Part shown: piece by piece, positions 1 through 6,909 of the stretch
Layout: the number at the start of each line of letters is the position of its first letter
Numbering within the stretch: position 1 is the first letter of the stretch
Source of the DNA: Acrocarpospora pleiomorpha
Lineage (GTDB): Bacteria; Actinomycetota; Actinomycetes; Streptosporangiales; Streptosporangiaceae
Direction of reading: 5' to 3'
Length of the DNA stretch: 52,202 bases
Assembly (NCBI RefSeq): GCF_009687885.1
Contig: NZ_BLAF01000077.1
Coordinates: forward strand, 1 to 52,202
Translations under genes and position numbers: made by a program
The notes under the pieces: model-generated
Database searches by the model: none
Seen by the model: the letters and a program-made list of their open reading frames with translations, nothing else
What the model was told of the DNA's origin: nothing

Positions 1-145
1 GCCAAGCCCGCCGTGCCGGAGGCGCGGCCATAGACACAGCCGCGACTGCGTCTGGACTGAGGAACGCAGGTCGCGAAGCGGCCGGAGAGACGAGGGAAGA
101 CACAGGCTGCAGGCGGCCAAGCCCGCCGTGCCGGAGGCGCGGCCA
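1..145. repeat. 30-bp direct repeat, two copies 115 bp apart
   Basis: The same 30 bases occur at 1-30 and 116-145. Each copy contains an imperfect inverted repeat (GCCGTGCC / GGCGCGGC around GGA), so each could fold as a hairpin. The sequence between and after the copies also repeats short pieces such as 'agacaca' and 'cacagcc'. No convincing reading frame crosses it. It may be the edge of a larger repeat array that starts outside the window. Confidence 0.6.
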
Positions 146-188
146 GAAGCACAGCCATAGACACGACACGCCGAGATTTCAGGCCCTG

Positions 189-221
189 GTTAACGTTCCG
201 TTCAACAAGTTCGGGCATATT
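189..221 (+). promoter_or_regulatory. PHO-box-like direct repeats and -10 element of ppk
   Basis: Two adjacent 11-nt units, GTTAACGTTCC (189-199) and GTTCAACAAGT (200-210), resemble the 11-nt direct-repeat units of actinomycete PhoP boxes (GTTCACC core). A -10-like CATATT (216-221) follows, 6 nt before the ppk ATG. There is no spaced Shine-Dalgarno, only AGGA one base from the ATG, so the mRNA may be leaderless. PhoP control of ppk is known in Streptomyces; here it is inferred. Confidence 0.5.
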
Positions 222-227
222 TAGGAC

Positions 228-2330
228 ATGTCCGCCGAAATCTCTGTCGCTTCGAAGCAGGAAGACCACAACACTGGGGATCGTCCGCTCCCTCCTGATC
301 GGTTTCTTAACCGGGAGGAGAGCTGGCTTCAGTTCAATGAGCGGGTGCTCGAGCTGGCTGAGGATCCGCGGACGCCGCTGTTGGAGCGGGTGAGGTTTCT
401 GGCGATCTTCGCGAGTAACCTCGACGAGTTCTTCCGGGTGCGGGTGGCGGGGCTGAAACGGCGGATGGCCACCGGTCTGCTGTTGCGGACCAAGAGCGGG
501 CTGAAGCCGCGGGAGGAGCTGGCCAGGATCGCGGGGATCGCGGATGGGCTGGCGCGGCGGCATGACGCCTGCTTCCACAAGCTGGTGGGGCCGGATCTGG
601 CGGCCGAGGGGATCGAGATCGTCCGCTGGGATGATCTGGGCCGGGATGAGCGCACCGCGATGCGCAAGCTGTTCCGGGAGCGGATCCGGCCGGTACTGAC
701 GCCGCTCGCCGTCGACCCCGCCCATCCTTTTCCCTATATTTCCGGACTTTCGCTCAACCTCGCGGTAACCGTCCGGAACCCGGCAACAGGCAACACCGTC
801 TTCGCCCGCGTCAAGGTTCCCAGCCAGTTGCCCCGCTTCGTCACCGCCTCCAGGGACCGTTTCGTCCCCCTGGAAGACGTCATCGCCGCCCACCTCGGCC
901 AGCTCTTCAAGGGCATGGAGGTCGTCCAGCACCACGTCTTCCGCGTCACCAGGAACGAGGACCTGGACGTCGACGAGGACGTCACCGAGAACCTCATGCA
1001 GGCCCTCGAACGCGAGCTCCTACGCCGCCGCTTCGGCCCCCCGGTCCGCCTCGAAGTCGAGGACACCATCACCGACGAGGTCCTGGAACTCCTGGTCGAA
1101 GAACTCGGCGTCGCCGAACACGAGATCTACCGGCTGCCTGGCCCGCTGGACCTGTCCGGCCTGCACGCCATCGCCGACATCGGCCCGGCCCAGAACCGCG
1201 GCGAGCTGAGCTACCGCCCGTTCGTCCCGGCCGAAGCCGTACACGCCGACGACGACATCTTCGCCCTGCTCCGCGAGCGCGACATCCTGCTGCACCACCC
1301 GTACGACTCCTTCTCCACCAGCGTGCAGCGGTTCATCGAGCAGGCCGCCGCCGACCCGGACGTGCTCGCGATCAAGCAGACCCTGTATCGCACCAGCGGC
1401 GACTCCCCCATCGTGGACGCCCTGATCGACGCCGCCGAAGCGGGCAAACAGGTCGTGGTCGTCGTCGAGATCAAGGCGAGGTTCGACGAGCACGCCAACA
1501 TCTCCTGGGCGCGCAAGCTCGAACGCGCCGGCTGCCACGTCGTCTACGGCGTGCTCGGCCTGAAGACGCACTGCAAGCTGGCCCTGGTCGTGCGGCAGGA
1601 GCCGAGCGGCGAGCTGCGCCGCTACTGCCACATCGGCACCGGCAACTACAACCCGAAGACCGCCCGCATGTACGAGGACTTCGGCCTGCTGACCGCCGAC
1701 CCGCTGATGGGCGAGGACGTCACCGACCTGTTCATCCATCTCACCGGCTACTCCAACCATTCGGCCTATCGCCGCCTGCTGGTCGCCCCGCACTCGATGC
1801 GCCAGGGCCTGCTGGGCCGGATCGACCGGGAGATCGCCCACCAGACCGCCGGGCGCCCGGCCAAGATCCGCATCAAGACGAACTCGCTGGTCGACGAGCC
1901 CGTCATCGACGCGCTCTACCGCGCCTCGCGGGCGGGCGTCCCGATCGACCTCTGGGTGCGCGGCATCTGCACACTCCGGCCGGGCGTGCCAGGTTTGTCG
2001 GAGACGATCCGGGTCAGAAGCGTGCTCGGCCGCTTCCTCGAGCACTCGCGGGTGTTCGAGTTCGGCCTGGGCAGGCGCCCGGAATACTGGATCGGCAGCG
2101 CCGACCTGATGCGCCGGAACCTGGACCGCCGAGTGGAAGCCCTGGTCAAGGTGACCGGAACGCAACATCGCACGTACATCGCGGACCTGCTCGATCGGGC
2201 CTTCTCCGATGGGACGGACTCATGGTGGCTCAACGCGGACGGACTCTGGCAAAGACACCAAGGCGGAACCGACCTTCAGCACCACCTCATCGGCACCCGC
2301 CGGTGGCGCACGGTGGACGACAGCGAATGA
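228..2330 (+). CDS. ppk: polyphosphate kinase 1
   Basis: Reversibly transfers the terminal phosphate of ATP to inorganic polyphosphate. The 700-aa length is normal for PPK1. The N-terminal domain starts near residue 25 with the typical FLNREESWLQFNERVLELA stretch. The two catalytic phospholipase-D-like histidines are visible: the autophosphorylated His in CHIGTGNYNPKTARMYEDF (near residue 470) and the second in LGLKTHCKLAL (near 447). The ATG at 228 lies directly after a PHO-box-like element with almost no leader. The next gene overlaps by ATGA, so the two are translationally coupled, a common ppk-mutT arrangement in actinobacteria. Third-codon usage changes from G-rich to C-rich at about 690 inside the gene. 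Confidence 0.96.
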   Translation: MSAEISVASKQEDHNTGDRPLPPDRFLNREESWLQFNERVLELAEDPRTPLLERVRFLAIFASNLDEFFRVRVAGLKRRMATGLLLRTKSGLKPREELARIAGIADGLARRHDACFHKLVGPDLAAEGIEIVRWDDLGRDERTAMRKLFRERIRPVLTPLAVDPAHPFPYISGLSLNLAVTVRNPATGNTVFARVKVPSQLPRFVTASRDRFVPLEDVIAAHLGQLFKGMEVVQHHVFRVTRNEDLDVDEDVTENLMQALERELLRRRFGPPVRLEVEDTITDEVLELLVEELGVAEHEIYRLPGPLDLSGLHAIADIGPAQNRGELSYRPFVPAEAVHADDDIFALLRERDILLHHPYDSFSTSVQRFIEQAAADPDVLAIKQTLYRTSGDSPIVDALIDAAEAGKQVVVVVEIKARFDEHANISWARKLERAGCHVVYGVLGLKTHCKLALVVRQEPSGELRRYCHIGTGNYNPKTARMYEDFGLLTADPLMGEDVTDLFIHLTGYSNHSAYRRLLVAPHSMRQGLLGRIDREIAHQTAGRPAKIRIKTNSLVDEPVIDALYRASRAGVPIDLWVRGICTLRPGVPGLSETIRVRSVLGRFLEHSRVFEFGLGRRPEYWIGSADLMRRNLDRRVEALVKVTGTQHRTYIADLLDRAFSDGTDSWWLNADGLWQRHQGGTDLQHHLIGTRRWRTVDDSE

Positions 2331-3178
2331 CCGATCTGGTACGCGCCTCCGGTGCCGTGATCTGGCGCGGAGACGAGCGAAACCCGGAGGTCGCGGTGGT
2401 CCACCGCCCCCGGTATGACGACTGGTCCTTCCCCAAGGGCAAGCTGAAACCCGGCGAGCACGTGATCGCCGGAGCGCTCCGCGAGGTGGCCGAGGAGACC
2501 GGCCTGCAGGTCGTCCTCGGCCGTTCGCTGCCCCCCGTGCACTACCTGAAGGACGGCCGCCTGAAACGGGTGGACTACTGGACCGCCCAGGCCGTCGCCA
2601 TCGGCGACCTGGAAGCCGTCGAGGAGGTCGACCAGGTCGCCTGGCTCAGCCTGGACGCCGCCCGCCGCCGCCTCACCTACGAATGGGACGCGGGCCTGCT
2701 CCGCGCCCTCACCGCCGCCCCCCTCCGCACCACCCCCTTGATCCTGGTACGGCATGCTCAAGCCGGTTCCCGCCAGGACTGGAAAGGCGACGACGACCGC
2801 CGCCCCCTCGACCAAGCCGGCCTGGCCCAGGCCGAAACCCTCGCCACCGCCCTCGTGGCATACGCGCCGACCGCCCTGGTCAGCTCCCCGAGCAAACGCT
2901 GCGTCCAGACCCTCAAGCCGTACGCGACGAAAACCGGCCTCCCCGTGCGCAAGGAGAAGCTGCTCACGGAGAACCACTACGACCCACGCGAAACCCTCCG
3001 CCTCGTCCAGAAACTGGACGAACCCGCGGTCGTGTGCACGCATGGCAAGGTCGTCCCCGACCTGCTCGACGCCTTCTGCGACCACCGCTGCGGCGACACC
3101 CATCTCCGCAAGGGCGCCTTCGCGGTCGTCCACCACAGCGGCGACCAGCTAGTCAGCGTGGAACGTTACGCCACGTAA
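2327..3178 (+). CDS. NUDIX hydrolase fused to histidine phosphatase (MutT1-like)
   Basis: 283 aa. Residues 1-135 form a NUDIX domain; the Nudix box reads roughly GEHVIAGALREVAEETG. The C-terminal half is a histidine phosphatase with the RHG-type motif as LVRHAQAG and a later catalytic His in VCTHGKV. This architecture is that of mycobacterial MutT1, which hydrolyses 8-oxo-(d)GTP and diadenosine polyphosphates; next to ppk a role in Ap(n)A or polyphosphate-linked nucleotide metabolism is equally likely. The start was chosen at 2327 because it overlaps the ppk stop as ATGA; a longer in-frame reading from 2222 would lie inside ppk. Confidence 0.88.
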   Translation: MTDLVRASGAVIWRGDERNPEVAVVHRPRYDDWSFPKGKLKPGEHVIAGALREVAEETGLQVVLGRSLPPVHYLKDGRLKRVDYWTAQAVAIGDLEAVEEVDQVAWLSLDAARRRLTYEWDAGLLRALTAAPLRTTPLILVRHAQAGSRQDWKGDDDRRPLDQAGLAQAETLATALVAYAPTALVSSPSKRCVQTLKPYATKTGLPVRKEKLLTENHYDPRETLRLVQKLDEPAVVCTHGKVVPDLLDAFCDHRCGDTHLRKGAFAVVHHSGDQLVSVERYAT

Positions 3179-3267
3179 TACGACCGGGCTTGGCCGCGAC
3201 ATACGACTTACGGCGCGGAGGTTGCCGTTAGGTAGTTCGCGACGTTCCTCCGACCAGGCCCACGCGG

Positions 3268-4713
3268 CTAAGCGGTGACCTTGGCCCACACTTGGGGGAA
3301 CTTGCGGTGGGCACGTTCGGCGGTTTCGTGTTCCATGCCGGCGAGCACGCCGTAGGTGAAGGTGTCCTCCCCTGCCTCGCGGGCTCGGTCGGCTTCGGCG
3401 GCGAGGGTCTGCTGGGCGACCACGCCGTCCTGGTGCAGACCGAGCACTTCCTGAACCGATTCGGCGCGCTTGGCGGCCTGGGTCATGCCGAGCGCCTCGG
3501 CCGTGTACCGCGCCCGTTTGGCCGCCTTCCGCACGTCGTGCATGGCGATCTCGCGCTCGGCGTGGTCCTCGATGGCCTGGGCGGCGGCGTAGCGGCCCTC
3601 GACCCGCTGCCACTCCTTGTCGGCGATCTTCTCCAGGGTGCCCTCGGCGGGCTTGGCCGCCTTCTTGGTCAGCGGAAGCGGCGCGTCCAGCGCGTCCAGC
3701 AGCGCGAAGTAGCGCTCGTCGCTCATGACCTCCCGGACGCGCCCATAGGCTTCGTCCTCCTTGGCCTTCAGGTCGGAGCCGAGGCGCTCGCGGACCGGGC
3801 CGACGATCATGGCGTCGTCCAGGGTGTCCAGGTGCCCGGCGAACCTGGCCCTGATGACCTCCAGGTCACGGACCTCGCCGAGCACCTCGCCCAGCCAGCG
3901 CAGCTCCTCCTGGAGCTTCTCGGTGTCCTCGACCAGCGACTTGAACGCCCTGAGCGCGCTGCGCATGCGGCGGCAGGCGACTCTGGCCTGGTGCACGGCG
4001 TCGTCTTCGGCTCGCCGTACCGGACCGTCGTGGGCGATCAGCGCCTCGACCTGGGTGCGGAAGTAGTTCGCCACGACCGCGCCGGCCGTGCCCGCCGGAG
4101 GCGGGGGCGGCGAGGCGGGGATGGCGTCGCCGAGCAGGCGGCCGAGCTTGTTGGCCGACTCGGCCGGGACCGCACCCGCCTTGCGGAGGCGTTTGCCGAC
4201 CCGGCGCAGGATGGTCTCGTCGCCTTTGACCAGCTCGGCCTCGACTTCCTGCCAGCGCGTCACGGCCGGGGGCTCGCCGAAGACCGTGCCCTTGACCCGG
4301 TCGTCGGCGATCTCGAGCAGGATGTCGCCGTGCTCGTCCATGAGCCGGGTGACGCCGCGTTTGGTGTCCAGTTGGGCAACCGGGACCAGATCCGCGCCGC
4401 GGCTGTAAACGAGCACGAGTTCGGCCAGCTCCGGGGGCACGACCTTGGTGCTGCGGGTCAGCGGGTGGGTGACCTCCTCGCGCACGCCCTTGCTCTTGGG
4501 GAGCTTGAGGTGCCAGCCCGAGTCGTCGCCGCCGCGCCTGCGCCGCAGCGTGATGCCGCGCGCGGCCAGCCGCAGGTCAGGCGTGTCGAAGTAGATGGCG
4601 ACCAGGGAGAAGGTGCGGGGGCCCACGGCCTCCGCGGCGCCCTTGAGATCACTCAGGTCCGGGATCTCGAACTCGGCGGGAACGTCGAACTTGTCTTCGA
4701 TCTCGATCGGCAC
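3268..4713 (-). CDS. CYTH and CHAD domain protein
   Basis: About 481 aa. The N-terminal CYTH (triphosphate tunnel) domain begins with the diagnostic ExExK motif as EIEDK and continues with RRRRGG and DDR-type strands. The C-terminal CHAD domain (from about residue 220) carries the basic helix RVACRRMRSALRAF and further His/Arg-rich helices. CHAD domains bind polyphosphate, and CYTH enzymes hydrolyse triphosphates or polyphosphate, which fits the convergent ppk. The start is placed at GTG 4713, preceded by GAGG with 5-nt spacing; an ATG at 4755 is in frame but lacks such a site and would add 14 residues ahead of the CYTH strand. Confidence 0.88.
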   Translation of the reverse strand: MPIEIEDKFDVPAEFEIPDLSDLKGAAEAVGPRTFSLVAIYFDTPDLRLAARGITLRRRRGGDDSGWHLKLPKSKGVREEVTHPLTRSTKVVPPELAELVLVYSRGADLVPVAQLDTKRGVTRLMDEHGDILLEIADDRVKGTVFGEPPAVTRWQEVEAELVKGDETILRRVGKRLRKAGAVPAESANKLGRLLGDAIPASPPPPPAGTAGAVVANYFRTQVEALIAHDGPVRRAEDDAVHQARVACRRMRSALRAFKSLVEDTEKLQEELRWLGEVLGEVRDLEVIRARFAGHLDTLDDAMIVGPVRERLGSDLKAKEDEAYGRVREVMSDERYFALLDALDAPLPLTKKAAKPAEGTLEKIADKEWQRVEGRYAAAQAIEDHAEREIAMHDVRKAAKRARYTAEALGMTQAAKRAESVQEVLGLHQDGVVAQQTLAAEADRAREAGEDTFTYGVLAGMEHETAERAHRKFPQVWAKVTA

Positions 4714-4782
4714 TAGCACCTCGCAGTGAACAGTTGGCCGCGTATGTGCGGCCATAATGCCACCCGAAGGTAAACAAATCGC

Positions 4783-5130
4783 TCAAGGCATCTGCAAGAG
4801 CTCGATTCGATTCCCCACCGGGTCGTGCACATGGCACCGGCGATACCCCGGCAGCAGATCATCGGGTACGGCATCCGGCAGCCTGGCCAGCAACGCGTCC
4901 AGATCGGTGACCAGCAGCGCGGGATGCGCCTTGCGGGCGGGCCTGAAATCCGCCTCGATGCCCAGATGCAGCTCGACACCCTGCCCGCGGAACCAGGCTC
5001 CGCCGCGTTTGGCCAGCTCGGGAGGCTTCTCGACTTCGGTCATGCCGAGCACGCCCACGTAGAAGGCTCGCAGCTCAGGTTCGCTCCTGGCGGGCGCGGC
5101 CAGCTGGACATGATGGATTCCCACGATCAT
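4783..5130 (-). CDS. VOC family (glyoxalase-fold) protein
   Basis: 115 aa, a single vicinal-oxygen-chelate domain with the first metal-site strand IHHVQLAAP, a central VELHLGIE strand and a closing CHVHDPVGNRIELLQ. Substrate cannot be told from sequence; such small proteins include dioxygenases, isomerases and antibiotic-binding proteins. The gene follows the Tam-like methyltransferase on the same strand. The DNA between them is a decayed duplicate of the tam end and VOC start. Confidence 0.82.
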   Translation of the reverse strand: MIVGIHHVQLAAPARSEPELRAFYVGVLGMTEVEKPPELAKRGGAWFRGQGVELHLGIEADFRPARKAHPALLVTDLDALLARLPDAVPDDLLPGYRRCHVHDPVGNRIELLQMP

Positions 5131-5235
5131 CTATGACGTCCTTCCGAGCCACAACGAAGATTCGCCCCGGTCAAGCCGAACACGCCCGCAACTTGGGTCG
5201 CTCGCGGCCGGCGCATGAGGGACTCCCGCGATCAT
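5131..5235 (-). pseudogene. Fossil of a duplicated tam-VOC junction
   Basis: A 34-codon reading frame starts in a TAATG overlap with the tam stop. Its first residues (MIAGVPHAPAASDPS) resemble the VOC start (MIVGIHHVQLAAPARSEP). In another frame the same DNA ends as RIFVVARKD, closely matching the Tam C-terminus RIFVVARKES. At DNA level 5113-5165 and 5219-5270 are clearly related. The simplest reading is a tandem duplication of the tam-VOC pair followed by deletion of the middle, leaving only the joint. Whether the small frame is translated is unknown. Confidence 0.65.
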
Positions 5236-5987
5236 TACGACTCCTTCCGGGCCACTACGAAGATCCGCCGGAACGGGAACGGGGTGCCGTAGGAGCGGCG
5301 CGGGTACGCCTCTCCCAGCAGCCGGCCCGCCTCGGCCAGGAATTCGTCCTGGCGGTCCGGCGTGAGCCGCCCCAGCATCGGGCGGAGCGCGGTCGCCCTG
5401 ACCCAGGTGAGCACGGCGTCCTCACCCTGGAGCACGTGCTGGTAGGTCGTCTCCCAGGCGTCCACCTCGTTGCCGCCGAGCAGGTCGAGATACTCGCCAG
5501 GATCCCCCACCGGCGCGTGTCTGACGAGGTCACCGAGCTCGTCCCGCCAGGCCGCGCTTTGGCAGAGGTCGCGGATCAGGACGTGGCTGGGAAAGTCGAA
5601 GTTGCCCGGCACCTGGAAGGCCAGCCAACCGCCCGGAGCCAGGTCCTCGGCCATCCAGCGGGTGATCAGCTCGCGGTGTTCCGGGATCCACTGCAGCAGC
5701 GCGTTGGACACGATCACATCAACCGGTTCAGCGGGCTTCCAGGCCCGTGCGTCCAGCACCTCGAACCGAGCCCCAGGTGGGGCTTTGGAGAGCATTTCCG
5801 GGGACGAGTCCACGCCGGACAGGTCGGCGTCCGGCCAGCGCTGGGCCAGGTGCACGGTGAGCTCGCCGGTGCCGCAGCCCAGGTCGACGACCTGCCGGGG
5901 GTGCTCCGCGCCGATCCGGCTGACCAGCTCGAAGAACGGGCGGGCCCGCTCGTCGGCGTACCGGCCGTACAGGGTGGGGTTCCACAT
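5235..5987 (-). CDS. tam: trans-aconitate 2-methyltransferase-like SAM methyltransferase
   Basis: 250 aa, normal length for Tam. Class I SAM-binding motif VVDLGCGTGELT near residue 33, acidic strand SGVDSSPEML, and motif DVIVSNALLQWIPEH, all typical of Tam, which methylates trans-aconitate in the cytosol. The N-terminus MWNPTLYGRYADERARPFFEL is characteristic of the family. It is divergent from a MarR gene, with several palindromes in the 84-bp gap, so it is probably controlled by that regulator. Substrate is by family only. Confidence 0.88.
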   Translation of the reverse strand: MWNPTLYGRYADERARPFFELVSRIGAEHPRQVVDLGCGTGELTVHLAQRWPDADLSGVDSSPEMLSKAPPGARFEVLDARAWKPAEPVDVIVSNALLQWIPEHRELITRWMAEDLAPGGWLAFQVPGNFDFPSHVLIRDLCQSAAWRDELGDLVRHAPVGDPGEYLDLLGGNEVDAWETTYQHVLQGEDAVLTWVRATALRPMLGRLTPDRQDEFLAEAGRLLGEAYPRRSYGTPFPFRRIFVVARKES

Positions 5988-6002
5988 GGGACATTCTCCA
6001 TT

Positions 6003-6055
6003 TATCTCGACATCAAGATACTTGATATCGTGATATATGTCTCGACGTCAAGAGA
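6003..6055. promoter_or_regulatory. Three tandem MarR-type operators
   Basis: Three palindromic sites fill the divergent tam/marR gap. Site 1 at 6003-6020 is TATCTCGACATCAAGATA, a near-perfect inverted repeat of the TATCTnGA form common for MarR regulators. Site 2 at 6018-6036 is centred on GATATC. Site 3 at 6038-6055 contains TCTCGACGTCAAGA, symmetric around GACGTC. Together they would let the adjacent MarR protein control both genes. Confidence 0.7.
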
Positions 6056-6071
6056 GATAGACTTGTTGTTC

Positions 6072-6584
6072 ATGAGGCAGGCCGAGGATGAAGTGGACCG
6101 GCTCGTTGCGGCGTGGAAGCAGGAGCGTCCCGATCTGGACGTGAGCCCGCTGCAGGTCCTGAGCCGGGTGTCGCGGCTGAGCCGCCATCTCGAGCGGGCC
6201 AGGCGGGCCAGCTTCGCCGAGCACGGCCTCGAATCCTGGGAGTTCGACGTGCTCACCGCGCTGCGCCGGTCCGGCGAGCCGTATGAGCTGAGCCCCGGCG
6301 CGCTGCTGCGCGCCACCCTGGTCACCTCGGGCACCATGACCAACCGGATCGACCGGCTGGCCGCGACCGGCCTGGTGACCCGCCACCCCGACCCCGAGGA
6401 CCGCCGCGGCGTGCTCGTCCGGCTCACCCCCAGCGGGCTCGAACGGGTCGACGCGGCCTTCACCGGGCTGCTCCGCCGGGAGCAGGAGCTCCTGGCGGCC
6501 CTCGGCAAGCATGAGCAGCAGGCCCTGTCGGGCCTGCTGCGCACGCTTCTTGTCCCTTTTGACGCTTCCGACAGCGGAGCGTAG
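6072..6584 (+). CDS. MarR family transcriptional regulator
   Basis: 170 aa with a winged helix-turn-helix: LSPGALLRATLVTSGTMTNR is the recognition region, followed by the wing DPEDRRGVLVRLT. Starts at ATG 6072 after the operator cluster; the long in-frame extension upstream is only read-through of the opposite strand of tam. Likely autorepressor and regulator of tam and VOC, with relief by a small ligand as usual in the family. No clear Shine-Dalgarno precedes the ATG. Confidence 0.9.
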   Translation: MRQAEDEVDRLVAAWKQERPDLDVSPLQVLSRVSRLSRHLERARRASFAEHGLESWEFDVLTALRRSGEPYELSPGALLRATLVTSGTMTNRIDRLAATGLVTRHPDPEDRRGVLVRLTPSGLERVDAAFTGLLRREQELLAALGKHEQQALSGLLRTLLVPFDASDSGA

Positions 6585-6591
6585 GGGCCCA

Positions 6592-6909
6592 CTGCCCGCC
6601 AGGTGGCAGAAGAAACCCGAGTAAGACGCGACAATAGCGCCTTGTGGTTTCATTTGGGGTGTGTGATTTATGTCACACCACATCTGGACCGGTCCTGGCG
6701 TGATCATTTTGGGTAGCCCCCGCCAGCAGGGGAAACGACCCTTCCATTCCCAGGTTTCGCTCAGGTATGTGGTGTATCAGGCGAGGCCGCAAGCCCAGCT
6801 GACAAGCCGTTCAACTTTCGCAACGGTAGATCGTCTTATAGCTTCTAACTGTTCCTTTACTGACGCATGGGGCGCAAGTGACGTCCCACGACAGACCTGG
6901 GGTTACACC
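6592..6909 (+). other. Non-coding leader of the pseudo-peptidase gene
   Basis: A 318-bp gap. It starts with a weak hairpin (CTGCC at 6592-6596 and GGCAG at 6605-6609) behind marR and contains a perfect CRP palindrome at 6661-6678. A sequence TCTTATAGC near 6835-6843 could be a -10. The in-frame ORF from 6670 has no codon bias and is probably untranslated. Confidence 0.5.
6661..6678. promoter_or_regulatory. Perfect CRP/FNR-type binding site
   Basis: GTGTGA-TTTATG-TCACAC is an 18-bp perfect palindrome apart from its 6-nt centre and matches the classic TGTGA-N6-TCACA CRP site exactly. It lies about 230 bp before the ATG of the trypsin-fold gene and about 77 bp after the marR stop. Binding by an actinobacterial Crp is inferred. 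Confidence 0.7.

Noticed and set aside
1020..2168. 382-aa minus-strand frame inside ppk
   Set aside because: Val/Gly/Ala-rich antisense shadow of the conserved PPK catalytic domain.
5133..6584. MarR protein with a 313-aa N-terminal extension
   Set aside because: The extension is antisense to tam and crosses the operators; the MarR domain starts at 6072.
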